From an uncultured Bacteroidales bacterium (GTDB lineage: Bacteria; Bacteroidota; Bacteroidia; Bacteroidales; UBA932): a stretch of 32,195 bases of DNA. A program made the translations under genes and the position numbers. The DNA is taken from contig CALVDT010000052.1 in the NCBI GenBank assembly GCA_944326385.1, positions 1 through 32,195 of the forward strand, written 5' to 3'. The notes under the pieces were generated by a model. The model ran no database searches. It saw nothing but the letters and a program-made list of their open reading frames with translations, and was not told the DNA's origin. This document shows, piece by piece, positions 1 through 8,998 of this stretch. Each line of letters opens with the position of its first letter. Within the stretch, counting starts at the first letter, position 1.

Positions 1-108
1 ATTCTATGGTCGGAAGCAAATATGCGAAATCAATTCAAATCGACACGTGACTTTTCTTTATGTATTTAATTATATATAAATAAGTTACAAAAGTTTGTTA
101 AAAAATCT

Positions 109-141
109 TTTGGACACTAGTGTTAAATATTCTTAAATTTG
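109..141 (+). promoter_or_regulatory. Bacteroidota-type promoter for the DUF3467-kdsC-maf operon
   Basis: A TTTG at 109-112 is followed after 21 bases by TAAATTTG at 134-141, which fits the Bacteroidota -33/-7 consensus (TTTG, 19-21 bases, TAnnTTTG). Transcription would begin near 148, giving a leader of about 140 bases before the chosen start at 290. The leader contains a small hairpin, TGTAC-GCCA-GTACA, at 194-207. Upstream of 109 the DNA is AT-rich and I see no gene in it. Confidence 0.7.
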
Positions 142-289
142 CGGGCGACTCAAAAGGGTACTTTCCGTGTTACGCTTGATTCAGGAATCCTCATGTACGC
201 CAGTACACTGCGGTTTCTTCATCTTCGCAAGCCTTGAAATTCCTCCTTTTGGGTCACCCACAATGTTTTTAACGGAAAAGGACAACAAT

Positions 290-613
290 ATGGAAGACCA
301 GAACAACAAGAAAGGATCTCAGCTCAGCATCGAGATCAAGCCGGATGTGGCCAAAGGAGTATATTCGAACCTCGCACTCATCACCCACTCTCCGACAGAA
401 TTCGTAGTGGACTGCGTGTCGAATCTGCCGGGGTATCCGAAAGCGGAAGTGGTAAGCAGGGTGATAATGACGCCTGAAACCGCCAAAAGACTGATGCTGG
501 CGCTTCAGGACAATGTCGCAAAATACGAAGCACAGTTCGGCCAGATCAGATTCGCATCCGACCAGCACAAGATAACATTCCCTGTAGGCGGAGGTCAGAA
601 CGGATTGTCCTGA
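290..613 (+). CDS. DUF3467 family protein
   Basis: This is a small soluble protein of 107 residues in the DUF3467 family, which is common in Bacteroidota and has no established function. The family signature is visible as the run from SIEIKPDVAKGVYSNLALI through FVVDCVSNLPG to the segment RVIMTPETAKRLMLALQDN, followed by a short tail with FGQI. The frame stays open upstream to a GTG at 167 and an ATG at 263. I chose the ATG at 290 because family members begin just before this conserved region and the upstream residues look like translated leader. It is the first gene of an operon and ends two bases before kdsC. There is no signal peptide or membrane segment. The family call is fairly sure; the role is unknown. 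Confidence 0.85.
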   Translation: MEDQNNKKGSQLSIEIKPDVAKGVYSNLALITHSPTEFVVDCVSNLPGYPKAEVVSRVIMTPETAKRLMLALQDNVAKYEAQFGQIRFASDQHKITFPVGGGQNGLS

Positions 614-615
614 TT

Positions 616-1143
616 ATGGAAGAGACGTTCAAGACAATCAAGGGCTTCGCTTTCGATGTGGACGGAGTCCTGACAACGGGTGGCATACTCGCGAATCTGG
701 ACGGGGAGCTTTTCCGTACATTCGACTCAAAAGACGGATTCGGACTCAGGATGGCCTCCATGCGTGGTTATCACCTCGGTATCATCACCGGCGGCCGTTC
801 GGAAAGCATCAGGAAACGGTTCCTGACTTGCGGAGTGAAGGCTGAAGATGTCTATCTGGGGTCAAGGGACAAGATAGAAGACTTCGATGATTTCTGTGCC
901 AGACATGGAGTCCGGCCGGAAGAAGTGATGTATTTCGGAGATGATCTTCCGGACATACCTGTCATGCTCAAATGCGGATGCGGTGTCGCTCCGGCTGATG
1001 CCGTGGAAGAAGCCCTGGAAGCAGCAGACTATGTCTCTCCGAAAGCAGGAGGCAGAGGTTGCGTGAGGGACACCTTAGAGAAAGTGATGAAGGCCCAGGG
1101 GACATGGAGCCTTGACGTAGCATTGTATAAAAAGAAATTCTGA
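616..1143 (+). CDS. kdsC: 3-deoxy-D-manno-octulosonate 8-phosphate phosphatase (KdsC, HAD family)
   Basis: KdsC removes the phosphate from KDO 8-phosphate, giving KDO for the lipopolysaccharide inner core, in the cytoplasm. The protein is 175 residues, typical of the capless C0 HAD phosphatases that work as tetramers. HAD motif I is FAFDVDGVLTTG near residues 11-22, with the nucleophile and acid/base aspartates in DVD. Motif II is the threonine in IITGG near residue 58, and the motif IV region is YFGDDLPDIPVM near residues 105-116. A HAD phosphatase of this size with the DGVLT motif is nearly always KdsC, though a sugar-nucleotide relative cannot be fully excluded. It starts two bases after the DUF3467 gene and lies 18 bases before maf. 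Confidence 0.88.
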   Translation: MEETFKTIKGFAFDVDGVLTTGGILANLDGELFRTFDSKDGFGLRMASMRGYHLGIITGGRSESIRKRFLTCGVKAEDVYLGSRDKIEDFDDFCARHGVRPEEVMYFGDDLPDIPVMLKCGCGVAPADAVEEALEAADYVSPKAGGRGCVRDTLEKVMKAQGTWSLDVALYKKKF

Positions 1144-1161
1144 CAGGGCAGACAGTCATAT

Positions 1162-1746
1162 ATGGAGCTTAAAGGTAAACGTATTATCCTGGGCAGCGCT
1201 TCGCCCAGAAGAAAGGAACTGCTTGAAGGGCTTGATGTCGACTTCACTGTAGACACCGGAAATACATTCCGTGAGAATTTCCACGGAATCAGGGCCCTGC
1301 ATGAGATTCCGGTATTGATGTCGGAAGGGAAGTCGTACGGCTTCCACCGCCCGCTTGCCGAAGACGAGATATTGATTACATCTGACACCATAGTTATATG
1401 CGGAGATGAGGTCCTTGGGAAACCGGAGGACAGAGCAGACGCAGTACGGATGCTTGGCCTGCTCTCGGACAGGGAACACGAGGTCGTCACCGCCGTGACC
1501 ATAAGGTCGCTGGATGCAAAGGACACCTTCACTGACAATACCTTTGTAAAGTTCAGCAGACTGACTGAGGAGGAAATCGGATATTATATTGACCGTTACA
1601 GGCCTTATGACAAGGCCGGGGCATATGGCGTCCAGGAATGGATCGGATACATCGGCATCGAATCCATCCGCGGCTCCTTCTATACCGTAATGGGCTTTCC
1701 GGTATACGGGGTGTACCGGCATCTGAAGGAATTTATCGATAGATGA
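1162..1746 (+). CDS. maf: Maf family nucleoside triphosphate pyrophosphatase
   Basis: Maf proteins hydrolyse nucleoside triphosphates to monophosphates, acting on dTTP/UTP or on modified nucleotides, and are thought to clean the nucleotide pool. The 194-residue length is standard. Conserved motifs are ILGSASPRRKELL at residues 8-20, the metal-binding SDT in ITSDTIV near residue 73, and the C-terminal signature YDKAGAYGVQ-W followed by IESIRGSFYTVMGFPV. The arrangement resembles the YhdE (dTTP/UTP) subgroup, but substrate choice is inferred only from overall similarity. It is the third gene of the DUF3467-kdsC-maf operon and is followed by a 358-base non-coding stretch. Confidence 0.9.
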   Translation: MELKGKRIILGSASPRRKELLEGLDVDFTVDTGNTFRENFHGIRALHEIPVLMSEGKSYGFHRPLAEDEILITSDTIVICGDEVLGKPEDRADAVRMLGLLSDREHEVVTAVTIRSLDAKDTFTDNTFVKFSRLTEEEIGYYIDRYRPYDKAGAYGVQEWIGYIGIESIRGSFYTVMGFPVYGVYRHLKEFIDR

Positions 1747-1800
1747 AAACCATAAACATAATATTTGTTCGATAAATTGATAAATCTGTTTTTAGCGTAA

Positions 1801-1954
1801 ACTTCCGATTCCGCGACTGTAAGTCCGAAAAAACAGGTTGCCGACGGAGAATCGCATATTTCTGTCGGCCACGGATAAGAGCTCCGGTCCGCACGCTTCT
1901 TCTTTTTTTCAGTCAGATAGCTACGGCTATCCTTTTCAAAAAGAATAACCTGAC
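1801..1954 (+). promoter_or_regulatory. Structured intergenic element with partial resemblance to a cobalamin riboswitch
   Basis: The gap 1747-2104 has no gene. Within it, CCGCGACTGTAA (1811-1822) matches the cobalamin riboswitch core GCnACTGTnA. GGCCAC (1867-1872) lies where GCCACTG is expected, and AGTCAG (1911-1916) lies where the B12 box begins. The strongest hairpins are CCGACGGAGAA paired imperfectly with TTTCTGTCGG (1841-1867) and a perfect GATAGC-TACG-GCTATC hairpin (1916-1931). GTCAG (1912-1916) could instead pair with CTGAC (1950-1954). The GGGAAGG stretch and the rest of the B12 box are missing, and the next gene, valS, has no B12 link. It may be a degenerate riboswitch or an unrelated dispersed Bacteroidales element. 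That it is conserved RNA-like DNA is inference. Confidence 0.35.
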
Positions 1955-2023
1955 ATCCTCGAAAATACTTCATAAAATTTATAATTAAAAAATTCAAAAC
2001 AGCTTCTTAACGGAAAAACTTGC

Positions 2024-2031
2024 TATCTTTG
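2024..2031 (+). promoter_or_regulatory. -7 promoter box for valS
   Basis: TATCTTTG fits the Bacteroidota -7 consensus TAnnTTTG exactly. No good TTTG is present 19-21 bases upstream. Transcription would start near 2038 and leave a leader of about 67 bases before valS. This implies that the structured element at 1801-1954 lies upstream of the valS transcript rather than in its leader. Confidence 0.55.
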
Positions 2032-2104
2032 CAGACTTGTGCGCTGGAATCGTCATGCCCGGCCGGGAATATGGCGTTTCCCTTATTGATAACTAATTTA
2101 AAAT

Positions 2105-4756
2105 ATGGAACTTTCCGCTAAATACAATCCTTCGGCTACAGAGGACAAATGGTACGCCTACTGGCTGAAACACAAGTTCTTCCATTCGGAACCGGATGAA
2201 CGCGAACCCTATACGATAGTAATCCCGCCGCCTAATGTCACGGGCATACTCCACATGGGACATGTGCTGAACAATACCCTGAATGACGTGCTTGTCCGTA
2301 AAGCCAGGATGGACGGCAAGAACGCCTGCTGGGTGCCTGGAACGGATCATGCGTCCATAGCTACCGAAAACAAGGTGGTGGCAAAACTCAAGGCGGAAGG
2401 GATAGAAAAGGATGACCTGACGCGCGAGGAATTCCTGAAATATGCATGGGAATGGAAAGAAAAGCATGGCGGCATCATACTCAGCCAGCTGCGCAAGCTC
2501 GGTGCATCATGCGACTGGGACAGGACCCGTTTCACGATGGATTCTGACCTGAGCGAGGCTGTCATCAATACTTTCGTCTACTTTTACAGGAAAGGGTATA
2601 TTTACAGAGGTATCAGGATGGTGAACTGGGACCCGGTGGGACACACGGCCGTCAGCGATGAGGAAGTAGTGCACAAGGACACGGTCAGCAAGTTCTATCA
2701 TCTGAGGTATTTCATTTCAGACGGACAGGGGAATCCTACCGGCAAGTACATCATCATCGCCACCACAAGGCCGGAGACCATCATGGCCGATGCGGCTGTA
2801 TGTATCAACCCGGAAGATGAAAGATATCATTGGCTGAAAGGAAAGAAAGTTCTCATTCCTCTGATAAACAAGGAAATACCCATAATAGAAGACAGCTATG
2901 TGGAGATGGGGTTCGGTACAGGATGTCTGAAGGTCACCCCGGCACACGATGTGAATGACTATGAAATAGGGCAGAGGCACGGACTCCCTGTCATCGACAT
3001 CATAGACGACCATGGACGTCTGAACGAAAAGGCGCAGATATTGGTTGGAGAAGACCGTTTCGAGGCCAGGCGCAAGATAGAGGGAATGCTCAAGGATGCC
3101 GGAAACCTTGAAAAAGTCGAAGACTACACCTCTCCGGTCGGCTATTCGGAAAGGACCAATGCGGTCATAGAGCCGCGCCTTTCCATGCAGTGGTTCCTGA
3201 AAATGGACGCTCTTGCCAAGGATGCCCTTGAATCCGTGGAAAGCGGCAACGTGAAGCTTATCCCTGACAAATACAGGAACACATACAGGCATTGGATGGA
3301 GAATGTCCGCGACTGGTGCATTTCACGTCAGCTCTGGTGGGGCCAGCGAATACCTGCATATTACCTGCCTGACGGGCGGTTTGTAGTAGAACCTGATGCG
3401 GAAGCGGCTCTGGAGGCAGCCAGGAAAATAGACCCGTCCATCACTGAAGCTGACCTGAGACAGGACGAGGATGTGCTTGATACATGGTTCTCGTCATGGC
3501 TGTGGCCCATATCCGTCTTCGACCCTCAAAAGCCGGGACATCCGGACCATAAGCCGAACAAGGATCTGGCCTATTATTACCCTACGAACGATCTGGTCAC
3601 AGGCCCTGATATCCTCTTTTTCTGGGTCGCCAGAATGATAATGGCAGGAAACGAGTTCATGAAGGATGTGCCTTTCCACAACGTCTATCTTACCGGAATC
3701 GTGAGAGACAAGCTCGGAAGGAAGATGTCCAAGACCCTCGGGAATTCCCCGGATCCGCTGGATCTCATAGCAAAATACGGAGCCGATGCCGTAAGGCTCG
3801 GGATGCTTCTGTGCAGTTCTGCCGGAAACGATATCCTGTACGACGAAGCGCAGATAGAGCAGGGAAGGAATTTCTGCAACAAGATATGGAATGCATACAG
3901 ACTGATAGCAGGATGGAACGTGGACGCGCAGGCACAGCAGCCTCAGTCTGCGGCAGTAGCCGTGAAGTGGTTCGGATACAGGCTGGACCAGGTTCTTGAG
4001 CAGGTGGAAGACCATTTCTCCAAATTCAGGATCTCGGATGCCCTGATGACCATTTACAAATGTTTCTGGGACGATTTCTGCGCATGGTATCTCGAAGCAG
4101 TCAAGCCGGCGTACGGTGCCGGTATTGATGCAGCCACATACGAAGCTTCCCGCGGATATTTCGAAGCGTTGCTGAAGATGATACATCCGGTGATGCCGTT
4201 CATCACCGTGGAGTTGTGGCAGGTCTTGTCCGACCGGAAGGACGGTGAAACCATCATGCTGCTGAGGTATCCTCAGACAGGGAAATTCGATGCCGGTTTC
4301 ATTTCATCGTTTGAAATGGCTTGCGAGGCTGTCGCCGGCATCCGGAACATCAGGCAGCAGAAGAACATATCACAGAAGGAGGCTCTTACCCTCAAGGTGA
4401 AGACCGGTTTCCCTGTCTCGACGATTCCTGTCATAGAGAAACTGGCGAACGTATCGGTAGAGACTGCCGATTCATTCGGTGAAACAGCATCCGGTGTGAC
4501 TTTCATGGTCGGGACCAGCGAGATGTTCGTACCGCTCTCAGGCATGGTGAACCTTGAGGAGGAGACAGCCAAGCTCGAAGCTGTGATCGCATATCAGGAG
4601 AAGTTCCTCGAAAGCGTGCGGAAAAAACTTTCGAATGCGAAATTCGTGAACAGCGCACCTGAAAAGGTCGTCGCGTTGGAACGGAAGAAAGAGGCAGACT
4701 CACTTGCCAAGATCGATGCCGCCAAAGCCTCACTTAAAGCCCTGAAAGGGGAGTAA
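2105..4756 (+). CDS. valS: Valyl-tRNA synthetase
   Basis: ValS charges tRNA-Val with valine and hydrolyses mischarged threonyl-tRNA. At 883 residues it has full class I ValS length. The HIGH-type motif HMGH lies at residues 50-53 after PPPNVTG, and the KMSK loop is at residues 540-543. Between them is the editing domain, with ATTRPETI near residue 220, and the tryptophan-rich [16 protein letters not shown] segment follows. The anticodon-binding domain and a C-terminal coiled coil, rich in charged residues from about residue 815, complete the protein. The ATG at 2105 sits just upstream of the conserved N-terminus. The stop codon overlaps the start of the thioesterase gene. No T-box was seen upstream, as expected for this phylum. 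Confidence 0.97.
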   Translation: MELSAKYNPSATEDKWYAYWLKHKFFHSEPDEREPYTIVIPPPNVTGILHMGHVLNNTLNDVLVRKARMDGKNACWVPGTDHASIATENKVVAKLKAEGIEKDDLTREEFLKYAWEWKEKHGGIILSQLRKLGASCDWDRTRFTMDSDLSEAVINTFVYFYRKGYIYRGIRMVNWDPVGHTAVSDEEVVHKDTVSKFYHLRYFISDGQGNPTGKYIIIATTRPETIMADAAVCINPEDERYHWLKGKKVLIPLINKEIPIIEDSYVEMGFGTGCLKVTPAHDVNDYEIGQRHGLPVIDIIDDHGRLNEKAQILVGEDRFEARRKIEGMLKDAGNLEKVEDYTSPVGYSERTNAVIEPRLSMQWFLKMDALAKDALESVESGNVKLIPDKYRNTYRHWMENVRDWCISRQLWWGQRIPAYYLPDGRFVVEPDAEAALEAARKIDPSITEADLRQDEDVLDTWFSSWLWPISVFDPQKPGHPDHKPNKDLAYYYPTNDLVTGPDILFFWVARMIMAGNEFMKDVPFHNVYLTGIVRDKLGRKMSKTLGNSPDPLDLIAKYGADAVRLGMLLCSSAGNDILYDEAQIEQGRNFCNKIWNAYRLIAGWNVDAQAQQPQSAAVAVKWFGYRLDQVLEQVEDHFSKFRISDALMTIYKCFWDDFCAWYLEAVKPAYGAGIDAATYEASRGYFEALLKMIHPVMPFITVELWQVLSDRKDGETIMLLRYPQTGKFDAGFISSFEMACEAVAGIRNIRQQKNISQKEALTLKVKTGFPVSTIPVIEKLANVSVETADSFGETASGVTFMVGTSEMFVPLSGMVNLEEETAKLEAVIAYQEKFLESVRKKLSNAKFVNSAPEKVVALERKKEADSLAKIDAAKASLKALKGE

Positions 4757-5166
4757 TGTTAATTATGAAATCGGAACTTGAACTTGCCGTAAGGTATTAC
4801 GAGACAGACCAGATGGGGATTGTCCATCATTCGAACTACGTGAGGTATTTCGAGTGCGGAAGGTCGGATATGATGGCAAAGCATGGTCTTCCCATAGAAG
4901 TCATCGAGAGGGAAGGCGTAATGCTTCCCGTGGTGTCTGTCGAAGCGAAATACAGGAATTCCGCGAAGATGGGGGATACTGTAAGGATCGTGTCGAGGAT
5001 AGACAAGGTCCCCATGGCAAAACTTGAAGTGAACAATGAAATCTATAATCAGGACGGGCTGCTTTTGTGCACAGGCAAGGTTGTGCTCGGCTTTATCGAT
5101 GCCGTGACCCGTCATCCGGTCAGATGTCCGAAAAAACTTGCTGACCTCATAGCAGAGACATTATGA
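4756..5166 (+). CDS. YbgC/FadM-like acyl-CoA thioesterase (hot-dog fold)
   Basis: This 136-residue protein belongs to the 4-hydroxybenzoyl-CoA thioesterase-like family, which hydrolyses acyl-CoA thioesters in the cytoplasm. The signature is near the N-terminus: RYYETDQMGIVHHSNYVRYFE, where the aspartate of TDQMG is the usual catalytic residue and the HHSNY segment is conserved. The rest alternates strands as expected for a hot-dog domain. The ATG at 4756 overlaps the valS stop by one base; a second ATG at 4765 (MKSELEL) is equally plausible. It is translationally coupled to valS and overlaps the next gene by four bases. Its physiological substrate is unknown. Confidence 0.85.
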   Translation: MLIMKSELELAVRYYETDQMGIVHHSNYVRYFECGRSDMMAKHGLPIEVIEREGVMLPVVSVEAKYRNSAKMGDTVRIVSRIDKVPMAKLEVNNEIYNQDGLLLCTGKVVLGFIDAVTRHPVRCPKKLADLIAETL

Positions 5167-7136
5167 TTTCAATCAATTCATTGACTGTAGCTTATGGAGG
5201 ATTTACCCTTCTGGACGACATAAGTTTCCACATCAGCGGGAATGACAAGATCGGTCTGGTGGGAAAGAACGGGGCGGGTAAGTCTACCATACTGAAGCTC
5301 ATCTGCGGTCTGCAGAAGCCGACATCCGGAAAAATCGAGATGCCGGCAGACATGAAGATAGGCTATCTTCCGCAGATTATGGAGCATCATAAAGGGAAAA
5401 GCGTCATAGACGAGACCATGACTGCATTTTCCGAACTGTTCAGGATGGAGGAAGAGCTTGATTCGCTGATGGCTGAACTTTCATCCAGACAGGATTATGA
5501 TTCTCCGGAATACAGCCGTCTGATCGAGAAGATGAACGATGTCAATGACAGACTCACATACAGCAGGTCGGAATCGCCGGAAGTAGTTGCGGAAAAGACA
5601 CTGCTCGGACTCGGCTTCAGGCCGGAAGAGCTTTCCAGGCCGACCGAGACCTTCAGTCAGGGCTGGAACATGCGTATCGAACTGGCCAAGATACTTCTTG
5701 CCAAGCCAGACGTACTTCTGCTCGACGAGCCGACCAACCATCTTGACATAGAGTCCATAGAATGGCTTGAAGACTATCTCAAGGCCTACAAGGGCTCGCT
5801 TGTGCTGATTTCCCACGACAGGAAATTCCTCGACAACATCACCAACAGGACCGTCGAGATCATGCTCGGGCATATACATGACTACAAGGTTCCGTACAGT
5901 CAGTATCTTGAACTGCGCAAGGAGAGGATAGCACAGCAGAAAGCTGCTTACGAGAACCAGCAGCGCATGATAGAGAAGACCGAGGATTTCATCGAAAGAT
6001 TCAGATACAAACCCACCAAGTCAAACCAGGTGCAGTCCAGGATAAAGCAGCTCGACAAGCTGGAAAGGATAGATGTCGACATTGAGGACAATTCGGCCCT
6101 TTCAGTGAAGTTCCCGCCTGCACCGCGCTCCGGAGATGTAGTCTTCAAGGCAGACAATCTTTCCTTGGGCTATCCCAAACCGGACGGCAGCGGGAACAAG
6201 GTTGTCTTTACAGGTGCATGCATAGAAGTCCGCAGGGGAGAGAAAGTGGCATTGGTCGGGCGAAACGGAGAAGGGAAGACCACCCTTATGAGGGCTGTCA
6301 TGGGAGAACTTTCCCCATTGGAAGGGACAGCAAGGACAGGATACAATGTCAATATCGGCTATTATGCCCAGAATCAGGAAGATATCCTCGACAAGAACGA
6401 TACGGTCTTCGGGACATTGGACAAGATAGCGGTAGGGGATGTCCGGACTAAACTGCGCGATATCCTCGGGGCATTCCTGTTCAAGGGTGAGGACATAGAC
6501 AAGAAAGTGGCTGTGCTCAGCGGAGGAGAAAGGGCGAGACTCGCAATGGCGAAACTCATTCTCAAACCATACAATCTTCTGGCACTCGACGAGCCTACCA
6601 ACCACATGGACATCCGCTCGAAGGATATATTGAAGCAGGCCCTGAAATCGTACGACGGGACTCTGATCATAGTTTCCCATGACAGGGATTTCCTCGATGG
6701 ACTTGTCGGCAAACTTTATGAGTTCAAGGACGGGAAAGTGACGGAACATCTCGGCGGTATCGCGGACTTCCTGAGGAAACGCAGGATAGAGAACCTGAAC
6801 GAGCTCGAGAGGAAAAACGTACAGAACCGGACGGAACAGGAGGAGAAGCAGCCCGGAACTGGAAAAGCACAGGAAAGCGTATCGGAAGCGAAACAGGATT
6901 ATGTCCGGAAGAAATTCATCTCCAAGGAGGAACGCCGTACAAGGAATCGTATATCCTACCTTGAAAAAGGGATAGAGGAACTTGAAGGGAAACTGAAGGG
7001 GCTCGAAAAGATTCTGGCCGACCCGGGGCCGTCGGATGACATAATGGAACTTACAAGACAGTATCTGGAATTCAAGAGAGACCTCGATTCCATGACGAAG
7101 GAATGGGAAGATCTTGTGGAAACTCTGGAATCCTGA
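5163..7136 (+). CDS. ABC-F family ATPase, EttA/Uup-like
   Basis: ABC-F proteins are soluble tandem ATPases without membrane domains that act on the ribosome. This one has 657 residues. ATPase 1 has Walker A GKNGAGKST at 34-42, signature FSQGW at 164-168 and Walker B LLLDEPTNHLD from 185. The linker between the domains is long and charged. ATPase 2 has GRNGEGKTT, a canonical LSGGERARLAMAK and LALDEPTNHMD. The C-terminal part, from about residue 555, is a charged coiled-coil as in Uup. Glutamine replaces glycine in the first signature, a place where ABC-F proteins often vary. The ATG overlaps the thioesterase stop by four bases. Whether it is EttA, Uup or another subgroup, or protects against an antibiotic, cannot be told from this. 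Confidence 0.9.
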   Translation: MISINSLTVAYGGFTLLDDISFHISGNDKIGLVGKNGAGKSTILKLICGLQKPTSGKIEMPADMKIGYLPQIMEHHKGKSVIDETMTAFSELFRMEEELDSLMAELSSRQDYDSPEYSRLIEKMNDVNDRLTYSRSESPEVVAEKTLLGLGFRPEELSRPTETFSQGWNMRIELAKILLAKPDVLLLDEPTNHLDIESIEWLEDYLKAYKGSLVLISHDRKFLDNITNRTVEIMLGHIHDYKVPYSQYLELRKERIAQQKAAYENQQRMIEKTEDFIERFRYKPTKSNQVQSRIKQLDKLERIDVDIEDNSALSVKFPPAPRSGDVVFKADNLSLGYPKPDGSGNKVVFTGACIEVRRGEKVALVGRNGEGKTTLMRAVMGELSPLEGTARTGYNVNIGYYAQNQEDILDKNDTVFGTLDKIAVGDVRTKLRDILGAFLFKGEDIDKKVAVLSGGERARLAMAKLILKPYNLLALDEPTNHMDIRSKDILKQALKSYDGTLIIVSHDRDFLDGLVGKLYEFKDGKVTEHLGGIADFLRKRRIENLNELERKNVQNRTEQEEKQPGTGKAQESVSEAKQDYVRKKFISKEERRTRNRISYLEKGIEELEGKLKGLEKILADPGPSDDIMELTRQYLEFKRDLDSMTKEWEDLVETLES

Positions 7137-7176
7137 CTATTGCCTTACATGAAAACAACATACATGAACTGATAAT

Positions 7177-7929
7177 ATGGAAGAGCGGAAACCTCAATAT
7201 CTGTTCGGGATACACCCCGTAATGGAAGCGGTAAAGGCCGGAAAACAAATCGACAAGGTGCTTCTGAAACAAGGCCTTGAAGGTCATACATCCCGGGAAC
7301 TGATGGATGTGCTGAAGCAGAAAAACGTCCCGTTCCAGTTTGTGCCTGCAGAACGTCTGAACCGGATTGTCAAAGGCGCCCATCAGGGAGTCGTTGCCTA
7401 TATCTCGAATATCGATTATGTGCCATATGAAGAGCTTATCGATACGGCGCTTGCCACTGCAGCCTCTCCTGTGATCGTGATACTCGACGGTGTCAGCGAT
7501 GTCAGGAATCTCGGAGCCATAGCGAGGACTCTGGAATGTGCCGGCGGCAGCGGTATCATTGTCCCGGCAAAGGGTGGAGCTGCAATCAATGCTGAAGCCA
7601 TAAAGGCATCGGCCGGGGCTCTTATGAGACTCTCCGTGGCCAAGGTCCCTAATCTGAGGCTTGCTGTCTATTATTTGAAACAGAGCGGTTTCAGGATAAT
7701 CGCCGTGACAGAGAAGGTTTCCGGACTGATATATGATACTGACATGACCGGTCCTGTGGCTTTTGTAATGGGATCGGAGGGCAAGGGTATTTCCCAGGGA
7801 ATGCTGGATCTGGCTGACGATAAGGTGGCCATACCGATGGAAGGGGGCATTTCCTCTCTGAATGTGTCTGTAGCTACATCCGTAGTTCTTTACGAGGCTG
7901 TCCGCCAGAAGAAGATGAAATCCAGATAA
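7177..7929 (+). CDS. rlmB: 23S rRNA (guanosine-2'-O)-methyltransferase, RlmB-like (SPOUT/TrmH family)
   Basis: The protein is 250 residues. The N-terminal third is the substrate-binding domain seen in RlmB (LFGIHPVMEAVKAG, then HQGVVAY). The SPOUT domain follows, with motif 1 ILDGVSDVRNLGAIARTLEC near residues 103-122, motif 2 VMGSEGKGIS and motif 3 IPMEGGISSLNVSVATSVVLYEA, which builds the trefoil knot that binds S-adenosylmethionine. RlmB methylates the 2'-oxygen of G2251 in 23S rRNA. The near relative TrmH lacks the N-terminal domain, which favours RlmB. It follows the ABC-F gene by 40 bases and ends four bases before the dipeptidase, so it is probably part of the same transcript. Confidence 0.9.
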   Translation: MEERKPQYLFGIHPVMEAVKAGKQIDKVLLKQGLEGHTSRELMDVLKQKNVPFQFVPAERLNRIVKGAHQGVVAYISNIDYVPYEELIDTALATAASPVIVILDGVSDVRNLGAIARTLECAGGSGIIVPAKGGAAINAEAIKASAGALMRLSVAKVPNLRLAVYYLKQSGFRIIAVTEKVSGLIYDTDMTGPVAFVMGSEGKGISQGMLDLADDKVAIPMEGGISSLNVSVATSVVLYEAVRQKKMKSR

Positions 7930-7933
7930 GGAA

Positions 7934-8998
7934 ATGTTCGTACTGGATTCACATTGCGATACGCCCTCTCAGATACACCGGCTGAGGAATATTGGAATAT
8001 GGAACGGCCATGGGCAGGTGGATCTTCCGAAGATGAAGAAAGGGGGAGTGGACGGTGCTTTTTTCGCACTTTATGTCCCGTCTTCTCTCGGACCTGAAGA
8101 ATCTACTGCCTACGCCATGGAACTGATGGCCGATGTGTATGATGCAGTCGGAGCAAACCGGGATTCGGCGGCTATGGTGACATGCCGCCAGGAGGCTTTG
8201 GAGGCTCAGGCGAAAGGGCTGGTTTCCATATTCCTGGGACTGGAAAACGGAGCTGCCATACAGACGTCCCTTCCGCTGCTCAGACTTTTCCACCGTTTGG
8301 GAGTAAGGTACATGACCCTTACGCATTCGGACCACAACGATATCTGCGACTCATCCGGACCTTCACAGCCAAGATGGGGCGGGTTGAGTCCTTTCGGCAG
8401 GGAAGTCGTGGCTGAAATGAACCGGCTCGGCATGCTTGTGGATGTGTCCCATATCTCCGACAGGTCATTCTATGATGTGCTGGAGTGCTCAGCCAAGCCT
8501 GTGGTGGCTACCCATTCCTGCTGCCGTGCACTCGCCGGCCATAGACGGAACCTGACCGATGACATGATCAAGGCTCTTGCTTCACAAGGCGGTGTGGTGC
8601 AGATTAATTTCTATCCGGTATTCCTTGATGACGGCTTCGCAGCGAGACTGTCAGCTTCGGGAATCGAATCAGTCGGTGAGGCAGTGGAAGCTGAATTCAT
8701 CAAGGATCCGTCCGATCCGCAGAAACGGGAGGCGTGGTACAGGATAGAGGATGAACTGGCTTCTCTTGCAAGACCGTCATACAGACGTATTGCAGACCAT
8801 GTTGACCATGTAGTCTCGCTTGTCGGTCCCGACCATGCCGGTCTCGGGTCAGATTTCGACGGCATATCAGTCACACCTGACGGTATGGAGGATGTGTCGC
8901 ACTTCTCCCGGATACTCGATGAGCTCAGGCACAGGGGATACAGCGAAGGTGATATGGCAAAAATAGCCGGAGGGAACTTCCTGAGAGTGCTCGGTTAG
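7934..8998 (+). CDS. Membrane dipeptidase-like enzyme (peptidase M19, renal dipeptidase family)
   Basis: M19 enzymes are two-zinc hydrolases that cleave dipeptides, in some cases D-residue ones. This one has 354 residues. The zinc ligands expected in the family are visible: His7 and Asp9 in DSHCDTP, the bridging Glu104 in GLENG, His194 in THSCC and His203 in GHRRN. The aspartate of HAGLGSDFDG near the C-terminus is also conserved. There is no signal peptide, so the protein should be cytoplasmic. It starts four bases after rlmB and its stop codon overlaps the stop of the converging cinA gene. No hairpin terminator separates the two. Confidence 0.9.
   Translation: MFVLDSHCDTPSQIHRLRNIGIWNGHGQVDLPKMKKGGVDGAFFALYVPSSLGPEESTAYAMELMADVYDAVGANRDSAAMVTCRQEALEAQAKGLVSIFLGLENGAAIQTSLPLLRLFHRLGVRYMTLTHSDHNDICDSSGPSQPRWGGLSPFGREVVAEMNRLGMLVDVSHISDRSFYDVLECSAKPVVATHSCCRALAGHRRNLTDDMIKALASQGGVVQINFYPVFLDDGFAARLSASGIESVGEAVEAEFIKDPSDPQKREAWYRIEDELASLARPSYRRIADHVDHVVSLVGPDHAGLGSDFDGISVTPDGMEDVSHFSRILDELRHRGYSEGDMAKIAGGNFLRVLG

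Noticed and set aside
1680-1997. 105-codon open frame on the minus strand across the maf end and the following gap
   Set aside because: It overlaps the conserved end of maf, matches no family I know and has a composition like translated non-coding DNA. I treat the region as a structured or repeated element instead.
2024-2104. T-box or other tRNA-sensing leader upstream of valS
   Set aside because: No T-box sequence or specifier hairpin is visible, and the leader is short. T-boxes are not expected in this phylum.
8995-8998. Missing terminator between the dipeptidase and cinA genes
   Set aside because: The stop codons overlap tail to tail, so a hairpin could only be inside coding sequence, and I saw none. 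Read-through is common in such compact arrangements.
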